In this document: positions 1 to 8,721 of the stretch, in pieces
How positions within the stretch are numbered: the stretch's first letter is position 1
Layout: each line of letters begins with the position of its first letter
From: a bacterium EF100-94H03 bin56
GTDB lineage: Bacteria > Pseudomonadota > Alphaproteobacteria > SP197
Reading direction: 5' to 3'
Assembly: GCA_002238685.1 (NCBI GenBank)
Contig: MPMV01000004.1
Coordinates: forward strand, 1-64,000
Length of the DNA: 64,000 nucleotides
The notes under the pieces: generated by a model
The model's database searches: none
Told to the model about the DNA's origin: nothing
What the model saw: the letters and a program-made list of their open reading frames with translations, nothing else
Translations under genes and position numbers: made by a program

Positions 1-24
1 GGGGTTAACGGATCGATCAGAAAA

Positions 25-61
25 CTCCCCCGGAGCGCCTGTTGCAAGGCCTTCGGGGGAG
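25..61. other. Inverted repeat (8-bp stem) near window start
   Basis: CTCCCCCG at 25-32 pairs exactly with CGGGGGAG at 54-61, leaving a 21-nt loop. No T-run follows on either strand, so it is not a clear intrinsic terminator. It may end an operon lying outside the window. Confidence 0.3.
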
Positions 62-109
62 ACCCGGCACACCCGGGAACACACAACCCTCCCTCATAAA
101 CCGTGCTCG

Positions 110-1015
110 GTGGAACCGGATTCACCATCAAACTGCGTGGCGGCTAACAATCGTGTGCGGGGATTGTCGACTTCTGGTACCACTCGCCCCTATGCGCGGT
201 GCCGGCGCAGCGTTCCGCACGGACGGGGAATTGCTAAGCATGTCGCCCTGGTCCGCCCCGCCGTTGACGCGATCATCGTATTCGTCGCTCCATGGCTGAG
301 CGCGCACAACCGCTCGCGCCTCATCGGACAGGGGGTTCCGTTCGTCGTGCCCGGCAAGCAGCTCTACATCCCTGCCCTCGCGATGGACTTGCGCGAACGC
401 TTCCGCACGCCGAAGCCGCGCCGCGCAGTCGGCCTCTCGCCTGCGGCTCAAGCGGTATTGTTCCATCGCCTCCTGCGGCTCGACGAGACCGCGACCACCC
501 CTTCTCTCGTGGCAACGCAGTTGCACTACTCGGCGATGTCGATCAGCCGCGCGTTCGACGAACTGGTTGGTGCCGGGCTTGCCCATACCGAAAGACACGG
601 CAGGGAGCGGCATATCCGTTTCCAGGCCGAAGGGAGGCAACTGTTCGACACCTCGCACGACCTGTTGCGCAGCCCGGTGCGCACCGAAAAGTTCATTCGA
701 AACATTCACGCCGCGCCGCAGCTGAAACATGCGGGCGAGAGCGCGCTCTCCGAGCTGACCAACCTGTCCTCGCCGCCGCTACCCGCTTTCGCGGTAGCGG
801 CCATCGACTGGAAGACTGTTGCCCAGACCTGCGAACTCGTCGAAACAAACCGGGATCAAGCTTCCCATATCGTGGAAACCTGGTCATATGATCCCGCTGC
901 CTTGTCCACTGCGCGCACAGTGGATCCGCTGTCGCTCTACGCGCAATTTCACGATCACCGCGATGAGCGCGTTTCCATGGCGGCGGAACGACTGTTGGAC
1001 GGAATGCCGTGGTAA
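110..1015 (+). CDS. AbiEi-like antitoxin / MarR-type winged-helix regulator (N-terminus damaged)
   Basis: Likely antitoxin and autorepressor of a type IV (AbiE-like) toxin-antitoxin pair. The family block starts near residue 60 (VPFVVPGKQLYIPALAMDLR), followed by a winged-helix segment with the recognition-helix-like stretch HYSAMSISRAFDELVGAGLA around 140-160. The C-terminal half ends with the family-like motif DPLSLYAQFHDHRDERV. Residues 1-55 look like read-through of unrelated sequence, and from memory relatives carry a longer ordered N-terminus, so the true 5' end is probably lost and the start at 110 is arbitrary. The next gene, a nucleotidyltransferase-like toxin, overlaps its stop by a few bases, as in AbiE operons. 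Family assignment is from remembered sequence patterns, not a search. Confidence 0.6.
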   Translation: MEPDSPSNCVAANNRVRGLSTSGTTRPYARCRRSVPHGRGIAKHVALVRPAVDAIIVFVAPWLSAHNRSRLIGQGVPFVVPGKQLYIPALAMDLRERFRTPKPRRAVGLSPAAQAVLFHRLLRLDETATTPSLVATQLHYSAMSISRAFDELVGAGLAHTERHGRERHIRFQAEGRQLFDTSHDLLRSPVRTEKFIRNIHAAPQLKHAGESALSELTNLSSPPLPAFAVAAIDWKTVAQTCELVETNRDQASHIVETWSYDPAALSTARTVDPLSLYAQFHDHRDERVSMAAERLLDGMPW

Positions 1016-1707
1016 CCGGAATCGACAAGTTTCGCGAACACTTCGCGGCCCGCGAGGGTCAGTACGCCATCATTGGTGGCACCGCTTGCGATCTGCTGTT
1101 CGACGCAGCGGGTCTCGATTTCAGGGCGACCAGGGACATCGACATGGTGCTCTGCGTCGAGGTAGTGGACGCCAAATTCGGAAGGACCTTCCAGGCATTC
1201 CTGGACGCAGGCGGATATCAGGCCCACGAACGGAGCGACGGGCGAACGGAATTCTACCGCCTCCATCGTCCGACCGACCCGTGCTTCCCCTTCATGATCG
1301 AGCTCTTTGCACGCCGGCCGATCGACTTCGATCTGCCCGATGACGCGATCTACACGCGAATGCCGGTAGACCAGGACACAGTCAGCCTTTCCGCAATCCT
1401 GCTGGACGACGCCTATTTCGACGCGCTCCAGGCTGCTACGCGCCAGGTTGACGGCGTCACGATCGTCGACGAGACCCTGCTCAGACCGTTCAAGGCCCGT
1501 GCAGTTCTCGACCTCACCGCTCGGTCCAAGGAAGGCGCGAACGTCAACCGAAAGGACATCAGGAAGCACCGCAACGATGTCTTTCGGCTGGCGCAGCTTC
1601 TGCCTCAGAATGCACGGGTCGAACTGCCGGAACCCGTCCGCCAGGACCTTCGCGCTTTCGTCGACCTGGGCTCACGCAGACCAAACTCTCGATCCCAGGG
1701 CATTTGA
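1009..1707 (+). CDS. AbiEii-like nucleotidyltransferase toxin, 3' end frameshifted
   Basis: A nucleotidyltransferase-fold protein matching the toxin half of AbiE-type systems. The segment GGTACDLLFDAAGLDFRATR followed by DIDMVL carries the GG...D-x-D pattern of the fold. It starts with GTG at 1009, overlapping the preceding antitoxin-like gene, which implies translational coupling. The frame ends at 1707 in a low-quality tail (LGSRRPNSRSQGI). The +2 frame continues instead with a plausible C-terminus containing DPRAFDVPFTRDEATDLLR and stops at 1768. A single-base slip near 1660-1670 would restore about 20 residues. The catalytic region is intact, so activity cannot be excluded. Confidence 0.6.
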   Translation: MVTGIDKFREHFAAREGQYAIIGGTACDLLFDAAGLDFRATRDIDMVLCVEVVDAKFGRTFQAFLDAGGYQAHERSDGRTEFYRLHRPTDPCFPFMIELFARRPIDFDLPDDAIYTRMPVDQDTVSLSAILLDDAYFDALQAATRQVDGVTIVDETLLRPFKARAVLDLTARSKEGANVNRKDIRKHRNDVFRLAQLLPQNARVELPEPVRQDLRAFVDLGSRRPNSRSQGI

Positions 1708-1768
1708 CGTTCCCTTCACCCGGGACGAGGCAACCGATCTTCTGCGCACCGTGTACGGGCTGACATAG

Positions 1769-2627
1769 AAGGACAGAAAGCGCGAGGGCGCCAAGTCCTC
1801 TGACCGACAGCATGCCCACAGCTTCCACCACTTCGATGACGCCGGAAGGCCTGTCCATCGTCATCCAGGACCTCAGGCAGTTCTCCACACGCTCGGACAA
1901 ACTTGTGCATCGCTCCGGCGCGTTGTGCGCACTGTAAGACACATGCCGATCGGTCTGTCTCGGCCTCAAGGAGCGGCACCTTCAACGGGCGCCTTCCGTC
2001 AGAGTCAGCCCCAACGTGCTGAGCCAGGCTCTTCACAACTTCTTCCGGTGGAACGGCGCATCTTGATTCGGAGATCGGGCGCCCGACGGCCCAGGAACGG
2101 CCGCATCGCTGCACCGTACGTTCCTGCGCCAATCCGTCCGCCGCACCTATCTCGTTCCGCTTGACCGGCTCTCCCTTGAGGATCGTGCCTCCGGCAACAG
2201 ACACGACGACGCCCACGTCAGCTACGGCCCCAACGAATCGTACGCCTCGACGGCGACGGCCTCGCCCGATACGTCCCTGTCGACGCACCCGCAAGGTTCG
2301 GATCCCGCTACCAGTTCCGCGGTCCTCGACCGCACCCTTGGCAAGGGCATCCATGATCGTCTGAGGCGCCGCCTTGCCACTCTTGAATCGTGCAAGGGTT
2401 CGGTCGGACAGATCGGCGATCTGTAAGCATCCGGTAAAGGCCGTACACTGTGCGACAGGATCTCGATGGCGTGCGGCCGTGAGTCGGCAATCACCGGGGC
2501 CAGCTGAACGAGGTGATTGCACGTCCTTGGTTTGACGGCGACCGGCGCCATATGTCTGACATCCCGGCAATCCGATCAGGCAGTGCTGCCCGATCAAGCC
2601 GTACCCACTAGGCAGCGTGAATTTGCG
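1769..2627. other. About 860 bp without a supported gene
   Basis: In one plus-strand frame from about 1800 to 2425 only two stops interrupt (at about 1936 and 2068), and that frame contains protein-like stretches such as RQSVRRTYLVPLDRLSLEDR. I cannot assign it. It may be a decayed gene of the same accessory zone. The long minus-strand open frame through this area overlaps the VOC gene and has no recognisable motif. Confidence 0.25.
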
Positions 2628-3044
2628 ATGACCAAGCAACGCCAACCTCGTCTTCCAGTGCCCGTCCTCGGCCGAATACTGCTCTACGTCCGCGACATCG
2701 ACACCGTTGCCGAATTCTACGCACGCCATTTCGGTTTCCGAGTTCACAGAGAAGAGGGCGATCGCGTCGTCGAATTGGAGAGTTTCACCGACGCCGGAGC
2801 CAACATCATGCTTCATCCCTTGGGGCGTGGGCGCAGAGGTGGCCAGACGGTCGCCAAGCTGATTTTCGATGTACCCGATGTCGAAGCATTTTGCACCCAG
2901 GCTGCCGAGCACGGGCTCCCGTTCGGCGCTGTCCATAGGGCCGACGGATACGTCTTCGCCAATACCAAAGACCCGGCGGGCAATGCCATTTCCATATCGA
3001 GCCGAGCCTACCGATACGCCGACTTCTCAAGAACCTCCGACTAA
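2628..3044 (+). CDS. VOC superfamily (glyoxalase/dioxygenase-fold) protein
   Basis: A 138-residue single-module vicinal-oxygen-chelate protein. The N-terminal half has the typical strand-helix pattern LGRILLYVRDIDTVAEFYAR followed by HFGFRV. The second half ends with the usual FANTKDPAGNAISIS segment, where relatives place a metal-ligand Glu after DPDGN; here Ser replaces it. The start ATG at 2628 is chosen because the VOC fold begins immediately afterwards. Substrate unknown. Neighbours are broken genes, so no pathway can be inferred. Confidence 0.7.
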   Translation: MTKQRQPRLPVPVLGRILLYVRDIDTVAEFYARHFGFRVHREEGDRVVELESFTDAGANIMLHPLGRGRRGGQTVAKLIFDVPDVEAFCTQAAEHGLPFGAVHRADGYVFANTKDPAGNAISISSRAYRYADFSRTSD

Positions 3045-3097
3045 CAACGTCGGTTGCCGCTGCGATCGACCGACATACCTACGGGCAAGATCGCTGA

Positions 3098-3292
3098 CTA
3101 TGCAACGAGGGCGTCTGCGGGCCAGACATCGGGCGAAGGCTCATGGACGAAGCCGTTGCCTGGGCCCGGACGACAGGCGCAATCCGCATTCAACTGGGGG
3201 TCTATTCCCGCAACGAGGATGCACGGGCTTTCTACCGTCGCCTCGGCTACGGAGAACTCCTCCATACGCTCTATCTCGACATTTCGTTATGA
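3098..3292 (+). pseudogene. GNAT acetyltransferase, C-terminal remnant
   Basis: A short frame, open from the stop at 3095-3097 to 3292, reads PDIGRRLMDEAVAWARTTGA and then the classic GNAT ending NEDARAFYRRLGYGE. The acetyl-CoA-binding motif A is present only in part (GRRLMDEA), and the N-terminal half of the fold is missing. An ATG at 3143 could start only a 49-residue peptide that lacks the cofactor loop, so it is treated as a truncated gene. Confidence 0.65.
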
Positions 3293-3388
3293 CACCGGTC
3301 CTCGCTCCCCGAGCCGCCGCCTCGCCATCGAGGCCGCCCCGCCTCTCGCAGGCGGCGCGCTCTTCAATCTGCTCGGACGCGACACGTT

Positions 3389-4414
3389 CTAGTAATCATT
3401 CAAATCACTAAGCAATGATGTCTTTTGACTTCTCTCCATCCATGAGGATTGAACTGCATTTTGCATAAATTTCTTGATTTCATTATCCGAAAAACCGCCG
3501 GACGCTTGTGCCGAGGCAAGCGCAGACGATAACCAACCACTCCCCAGTTGGACAGGGTCGTCCGAGTTCAACGAGATGAGCACTCCCATATCCAGCATTC
3601 CCCGAATACATTCCATTGTCTTATCCGGACAAGATTCCCCTGCCGAATAGAATGTGGGGCATGCTGCCACGCCGATACCTCTTTCGAGAATGTCCTGGGA
3701 CAACGATTCATCAAAGTATGCATCCAACCCATGATCCAGACGTTCGACTCTCAACAGATTAAGGCAATCTCGAATATGATTCAGTGAATTTGGTTGGTGT
3801 ACATCGCAATGTGAAGTCAGATGATATCCTTGCGCGCGCGCCAGATCAAACAATGGCAAGAATTTGCGAGGGAAATTGGAGACTTCAAAGTTGTCCAAAC
3901 CGACAGCTACAATATCCTCACGGTACTTCTCTGCATTGGACAATGTTTCAACAGCCGACTCGAGCGAGAAATCTCTTTGTAGATTCATGATCCATTGAGA
4001 TCTGACATGAAAACGCTCAAGAGCATCATCCCTGGCTTGACATAACGCCTCGATGCAACCCTCAAATGGAACGCCTTGTCGTACAGCCTGCTGAGGATCG
4101 AACATGATCTCCGCGTACTGAATGTTCTCTTGCTTGGCACGAGAGTAAAATGACATTGCTATTTCATAATAGTCTGTGTCTCTCCTGAGAGCGCCGCGAG
4201 ATGCGTCAAGGCATTCCAGGAAACTTCTCAAGCTTTCAGTGTCACTTGTTTTGTTCGAGTTCTGCAACGCAAGAATGTCGTCAGGTGTTTCATACGGGAG
4301 TTTGATGCCATTTCTGTCTGCAATATCGAACAACAGTTGGCCTTCGATTGTTCCCTCAATATGAATATGTAGCTCGATCTTGGGCATGCCCAATACATAG
4401 TCGGATATGGTCAT
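3389..4414 (-). CDS. Adenosine/adenine deaminase-like protein lacking the catalytic Glu
   Basis: A 341-residue TIM-barrel amidohydrolase of the adenosine deaminase family. It starts at the ATG at 4414, preceded by AGGAG. Zinc ligands are visible: HIH at residues 16-18, His202, and the aspartates in NSDDP near 284-287; His228 (LDHG) is also present. The family signature HAGE, whose Glu protonates the purine ring, reads HCDV at 202-205, so that acid is missing. FDPQ near 105 links it to the adenine-deaminase branch. The gene is clearly richer in A+T than its neighbours, which points to recent transfer. It could be an altered-specificity deaminase or an inactive relative. A canonical adenine deaminase lies at 62473-63492. 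Confidence 0.8.
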   Translation of the reverse strand: MTISDYVLGMPKIELHIHIEGTIEGQLLFDIADRNGIKLPYETPDDILALQNSNKTSDTESLRSFLECLDASRGALRRDTDYYEIAMSFYSRAKQENIQYAEIMFDPQQAVRQGVPFEGCIEALCQARDDALERFHVRSQWIMNLQRDFSLESAVETLSNAEKYREDIVAVGLDNFEVSNFPRKFLPLFDLARAQGYHLTSHCDVHQPNSLNHIRDCLNLLRVERLDHGLDAYFDESLSQDILERGIGVAACPTFYSAGESCPDKTMECIRGMLDMGVLISLNSDDPVQLGSGWLSSALASAQASGGFSDNEIKKFMQNAVQSSWMERSQKTSLLSDLNDY

Positions 4415-4514
4415 TTTGCTCCTATCTGCTGATAGTCGAATCAATTCATATTGTTAAAGGACTTGAGTTGACTTGGAATGGAACTTCACTTCCGCGCCAT
4501 TTGAGACAGTGCCT

Positions 4515-4823
4515 TCAGTGTTCGATCCAGACATTCTCAAGGTTCATTTCTCGCGCCTGGTGCATTTCGATTCCATCTGGTAACACTCTCACCAATTTTG
4601 CAGCAAACGCCTCGGTTACCTCACAAGCACGACCCACAAATCTGTGGTAGTAGGCCAAGCGGTTCATCTGATCGGCAGCAGCGGAGGCAAGGCGCGGCGG
4701 ATTGAAGCCCAGAGAAGCCGACCACAATCCGGTGACAGCATCAACAAACCTATTGCCCGACAATCTACTACCGCGCATCCATCTCCCCTGACAATCTGAA
4801 CGGTGGGGAGATTTGCGCGGCAA
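4515..4823 (-). pseudogene. Class III aminotransferase, internal fragment
   Basis: The minus-strand frame contains DAVTGLWSASLGFNPPRLAS followed by QMNRLAYYHRFVGRACEVTE, which matches the region just after the N-terminus of omega-amino acid:pyruvate/DAPA aminotransferases (D-x-x-GLW...G, then Q-x-x-L-x-Y-Y-H-x-F). The PLP-lysine half of the roughly 450-residue enzyme is absent and no clean start is seen. This is a two-ended truncation remnant. Confidence 0.6.
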
Positions 4824-5178
4824 CGGGATCGGTAAACGGCCAAAGTTGCCACATCTATTTTCCTGGCAAGAGACGAAAACAACATGCTAGGATAGATATG
4901 TCTGGTCAACCGCCTGTCGCTTCATCGGCCTTTTCCGGTTCGTCGTCAGAGTCGGGGTGCGACCTCGCCGACACTCATGGCCCGTGCGTGCTGCGCCGTC
5001 AGATCGGTAGTCTGCACCCTCAGCTGCGTGACCTCGCGGAAGTCGGGGACGAACGTCTCGGCACTGACGACTTCGCCGGCCGCCGGTTGAGCCAGCGCCG
5101 CCCTGACCTTGTGACTCGGGAAGTGCCCGAGACACACATCGAGATCTGTGCGGAAGGCGTCCCACGACGGAAGGAGAG
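4824..5178. other. About 350 bp without a supported gene
   Basis: A minus-strand frame (5137-4946) reads plausible protein sequence (AALAQPAAGEVVSAETFVPD) but I recognise no family. It could be debris of a gene continuing from the neighbouring secreted protein or aminotransferase fragment. Confidence 0.2.
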
Positions 5179-5739
5179 CTATGGATCCAGTGGCTGCGCC
5201 CCGTCCAGGAATTGAGAGGGGTCGAGTCGAACCAACACATGCAAGTCGCCCTCCAGGGAACTCACGAAATAGTGTTCATGCCCAAAGTGGAGGTTTCCAA
5301 AAACAGCGCCATCGTCCTGAACACCCCAGGTGAGGGAGTTCGTCACATTCATCGTGTCGGAACCGGACAGGAAAAATCCCGACGGTGAATTCCTCTCGAC
5401 GTAGAACTCGTTGAGTTCCATCCGCCGACCGGACGGCGATACCACAACGACGGGAGACTCGTTCAGCACCAAATCAGTGCTCTCGCCCTCCTGCAGCACG
5501 CCCGGCGTCAGCGAGGATACGACGTCACTGTTCACTCTGATCAGGTCAACCGTCATTGTTGTAGGTCGATCGAGAATGGTCTCGATTGTCTTCTCAATGT
5601 CCAGACGACCCTGCAGACCCGCACTCTCCACACTCGTGAATTCAAACAGTTGATTCTTCTGGGAAGCATGGACTTGAAAAAATGGCGAGATCAAGACAAC
5701 GCAGACAACCGATACCAGCAGGCCCTTCATTCTAGCCAT
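5179..5739 (-). CDS. Secreted protein, possibly a truncated metalloprotease pro-region
   Basis: The start ATG at 5739 is preceded by GGAGAAGA. Residues 1-27 form a signal peptide: a short basic N-terminus, the hydrophobic core LLVSVVCVVLISPFF, and VHASQ at the likely cleavage site. The mature 160 residues are beta-rich, with NLHFGHEHYFVSSLEGDLHV near the end. This resembles, from memory, the N-terminal region of secreted reprolysin-type (M12) metallopeptidases, where the catalytic domain would follow. Here the frame stops at once and no HExxH zinc motif follows, so it may be the stump of a larger protease. Function unproven. Confidence 0.5.
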   Translation of the reverse strand: MARMKGLLVSVVCVVLISPFFQVHASQKNQLFEFTSVESAGLQGRLDIEKTIETILDRPTTMTVDLIRVNSDVVSSLTPGVLQEGESTDLVLNESPVVVVSPSGRRMELNEFYVERNSPSGFFLSGSDTMNVTNSLTWGVQDDGAVFGNLHFGHEHYFVSSLEGDLHVLVRLDPSQFLDGAQPLDP

Positions 5740-5880
5740 TTCTTCTCCGAACGGCCACTCGAACAATGCCATCGCTGCGTGTGCATGGAGGCCGTGGCCC
5801 GTTGCTTGTCATCGAACCCATCCAACCCCTTCCCTTGAAGGTTCCCTACCAAAGTATCCACGCGCTGGAGCGCTATCCCG

Positions 5881-6099
5881 TCAGGTTGGACCATAGCCGG
5901 CGGCGACGAGGTCGTTGCGGCATTTCTGGGGCAGGAAGGTTCCGAGGAGCCAGACGATGGCTTTCGGCAGGCCTTCCACGGTGTACCCGGCGGCCTTGCT
6001 CAAGGACGCCGTGAGCTTTGCGAAGGTCATCTCGATCGGGTTGAGATCGGGGCTCGAGGGCGGGAGGAAGAGGAGTTCAGCGCCGGCCGATGGGCCGCG
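5881..6099 (-). pseudogene. IS630-family transposase, C-terminal remnant
   Basis: Reading the minus strand gives SAGAELLFLPPSSPDLNPIE, the signature around the last catalytic Glu of IS630/Tc1-type DDE transposases, then MTFAKLTASLSKAAGYTVEG and LPQKCRNDLVAAGYGPT before a stop at 5881-5883. Everything upstream in the enzyme (both Asp residues and the helix-turn-helix) is missing. This is a small IS scar. Confidence 0.75.
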
Positions 6100-6820
6100 C
6101 CTCAGGGATCAGGCGCGGCCGTGACGCACTACGGCCCTGAGGCGATCGGTGACCACTTCCTTGAGGGAGGGTTCAGTCCTCACGCAGCCCGGTGGACGGG
6201 ATGCTGTGCCACGGTTCTGGCTGCTTTCTGAAACATCGAATGCGGCACAGCGCCAGGTGCGCGACCACTTCCCTGGCGACCAGGCGGTACGGATGGTCGT
6301 TGCCCCAAGCCCGCCGGCGCGGCCACAAGCCGGCGGCCTTGCTCAGGGCAAGCTCAATGTCGAAAACGAGATCGTTACTCGAGACGGGGCGAAGGTCGTC
6401 GTCCATGACGTCATCATGAAGGTAGAACACAACCAGAACAAGTGCGCGTTCAGGCACCAGGATCAGGCAATGCCATGACGCCTCGCAATCCGCCACACAG
6501 CGGGAGCGAGCCAGAGTATTGAAGGCCAGTGCCAGTGTGGAGAAGTACGATACAGAGCAAGGGGCGTTCCGCTCACACTGTTCGCTTGTCACTGTACGGA
6601 GTGCCAGCGGCAATCCTCCAGTGCATTTGGAATGGCATTGTGAATTGCAGACCCGGAGGCTTCTTCCATCTTGCGTGTACGTGAAAACAACGTCGGAATA
6701 GCGAACCTCCAATGTTGACCGGCGGTTTGATGGCTCGGTCTTGAACCCTGGAAATTGCCGTTCTGTCCGCACTCGGATACGCTTCCCGAATGCGAACCGA
6801 CTTTCCAACTCCGTGTAATC
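6100..6820. other. About 720 bp without a supported gene
   Basis: Open frames exist on both strands but none shows a recognisable motif or consistent ribosome-binding site. The stretch separates the IS630 scar from the 3' end of tRNA-Glu and is probably old island debris. Confidence 0.3.
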
Positions 6821-6895
6821 TGGTGACCCCTAGGGGAATCGAACCCCTGTCTCAACCGTGAAAGGGTTGTGTCCTAACCTCTAGACGAAGGGGTC
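6821..6895 (-). tRNA. tRNA-Glu(UUC)
   Basis: The minus strand folds as a standard tRNA. The acceptor stem GACCCCT pairs with AGGGGTC, the discriminator A is followed by an encoded CCA (6821-6823), the T-loop is GTTCGATTC, and the anticodon loop CTTTCAC gives anticodon TTC (Glu). Its 3' end points toward the accessory zone at lower coordinates, which makes it a candidate integration site. Confidence 0.95.
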
Positions 6896-6954
6896 GTCCG
6901 GAGCAGATGTTCAGATAACGGCCCGCCTCGACAAATTCAAGCGGCGCGTGAACG

Positions 6955-8718
6955 TCAGGTGGCGATGGCGGCATCCTCGATGACCAGTTGCGGGCGTTGT
7001 CTGCCACGCCATGTGTTGATGGTCAGATGTCCGGCAAGGTGAAAGGCGCCGGTGTCGCTGGTCAACAGGGCCTTGCCCAATGGACCATCCGCGACACGGA
7101 ATGCGATGGCATCGAGCCGCGCACCGCCAGCATCTTTCGCCGTCACCCGGACATGGTGTTCACCGACCCGCTGCGCCCAGCTGACCCGTGCATCCTTGAT
7201 GGCGAAACGCGGCTGAACATTGCCGGTGCCGAAGGGACCGGCGCGCTCGATTGAACGGATCAGGTCCTCGTTGACGGCAGCAACGCTGAGAACGCCATCG
7301 ATGCCGAGTTCGGGCACGTCCGGCAACGATGCTACCTCCTGGGCCAGATGATCATCGAGAAAGGCCTCGAGGTCGGCGATCCTGTCTTCCTCGACCGCCA
7401 GGCCTGCCGCCGCGGGATGGCCGCCTCCCCTGACAAGAATACCCTCCTCCACCGCGCGCGCCACCGCGGCGCCAATGTTCACGCCCCTGACTGAACGACA
7501 CGAGCCCGCACCTGGCGAGTCGGCGGTGGAAATGACCACGGCAGGCCGGGAAAATCGGTCCACCAGCCTGCTCGCCACGATGCCGATGACACCGGGATGC
7601 CAATCCTTCCCCGACACAACGTAGCAGTGGCGTGGCGCCTGGGCCTCGGCCTGGTTCAAGGCGGCCTCGAGCACGTCTTTCTCGATGCGCCGGCGCTCGA
7701 CATTGCAGTCGTCCAGCCTGACGGCAATGCCTGCCACCTCTTCCTCGTCCTGCGAGGTCAGCAGGCGCACACCCAGTGCCGGATCGCCAACCCTGCCGCC
7801 GGCATTGATGCGTGGCCCGAACACGAACACCGCGTGGTGGGCTGTCGGGTCTTCTGCCAGACGTGCGGAACGGCCAAGGGCCGACAGCCCCTCATTGGCG
7901 CCACGGCCCAGAACCTTCAGTCCCTGACGCACCAGCGCCCTGTTCAGTCCGGTGAGGGGAACGCTGTCGCAGAGCGTGCCCAATGCCACCAGATCGAGCC
8001 ACTGCATGAGATCGGGCTCGGGGCCGTCCCCGAACCGGCCCCGCTGACGCAGTTCCCTGTTGATCGCGACAACGGTCATGAAAGTCACGCCAACGGCCGC
8101 CAGGTAACCCAGTCCGCTGCTGCAGTCGGGCCTGTTCGGATTGACCAATGCCGTGGCATGGGGCAACTCGCCTGCCACCTGATGATGATCAAGCACGATG
8201 ACGTCGATCCCCGCCTGGTGCGCGAGACGCAGGGGCTCATGCGCCGTGATGCCGCAATCCACGGTCACCACCGGACCTGCACCTCTCTCCTTCAGGGAAG
8301 CAAGGGCATTGATACTCGGTCCGTATCCCTCCTTCCTGCGATCGGGAATATGGACCACCGTCTTCGTGCCAATGCAAGCGAGGTAACGCACGAGAAGGGC
8401 TGTCGACGTGGCGCCATCGACATCGTAGTCGCCGAAGACACCAATCGTCTCATCCGCTTCGACAGCATCCGCGATGCGCCGGACAGCGCCGTCCATGTCG
8501 ACCATTCCGAGAGGATCGGGCATCAGGTGCTTCACGCGGGGTTCGAGAAATCCGTCGACGTCATCGGCCTCGACACCCCTGGCTGTCAGAAGGCGGGCCA
8601 GGATTTCCGGCAGATCGAGACGCTGTGCCAGCGTCATGACGGCGTGATCGTCACCAAGACGGTTGTTCCAGTACAGTCCGGTGCATGACTGAGTCACGCC
8701 GAGAACCGCTCCGCCCAC
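6955..8718 (-). CDS. recJ: Single-stranded-DNA-specific exonuclease RecJ
   Basis: A 5'-3' ssDNA exonuclease used in recombination and mismatch repair, 587 residues, the normal bacterial length. DHH-family motifs are visible: GDYDVDGATSTALL (motif I), VTVDCGIT (motif II), IVLDHHQ (motif III) and, in the DHHA1 domain, VRGGGHPAAAGLAV. The start is a GTG at 8718. The upstream glpX stop is only a few bases away, so recJ is the last gene of a hom-glpX-recJ transcription unit and is probably translationally coupled. Confidence 0.95.
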   Translation of the reverse strand: MGGAVLGVTQSCTGLYWNNRLGDDHAVMTLAQRLDLPEILARLLTARGVEADDVDGFLEPRVKHLMPDPLGMVDMDGAVRRIADAVEADETIGVFGDYDVDGATSTALLVRYLACIGTKTVVHIPDRRKEGYGPSINALASLKERGAGPVVTVDCGITAHEPLRLAHQAGIDVIVLDHHQVAGELPHATALVNPNRPDCSSGLGYLAAVGVTFMTVVAINRELRQRGRFGDGPEPDLMQWLDLVALGTLCDSVPLTGLNRALVRQGLKVLGRGANEGLSALGRSARLAEDPTAHHAVFVFGPRINAGGRVGDPALGVRLLTSQDEEEVAGIAVRLDDCNVERRRIEKDVLEAALNQAEAQAPRHCYVVSGKDWHPGVIGIVASRLVDRFSRPAVVISTADSPGAGSCRSVRGVNIGAAVARAVEEGILVRGGGHPAAAGLAVEEDRIADLEAFLDDHLAQEVASLPDVPELGIDGVLSVAAVNEDLIRSIERAGPFGTGNVQPRFAIKDARVSWAQRVGEHHVRVTAKDAGGARLDAIAFRVADGPLGKALLTSDTGAFHLAGHLTINTWRGRQRPQLVIEDAAIAT

Positions 8719-8721
8719 CTT

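Noticed and set aside
1716-2936. 406-codon open frame on the minus strand
   Set aside because: No recognisable motif and it overlaps the well-supported VOC gene on the other strand; long antisense frames are common at this GC content.
6149-6808. Overlapping frames on both strands between the IS630 remnant and tRNA-Glu
   Set aside because: No motif or good ribosome-binding site on either strand.
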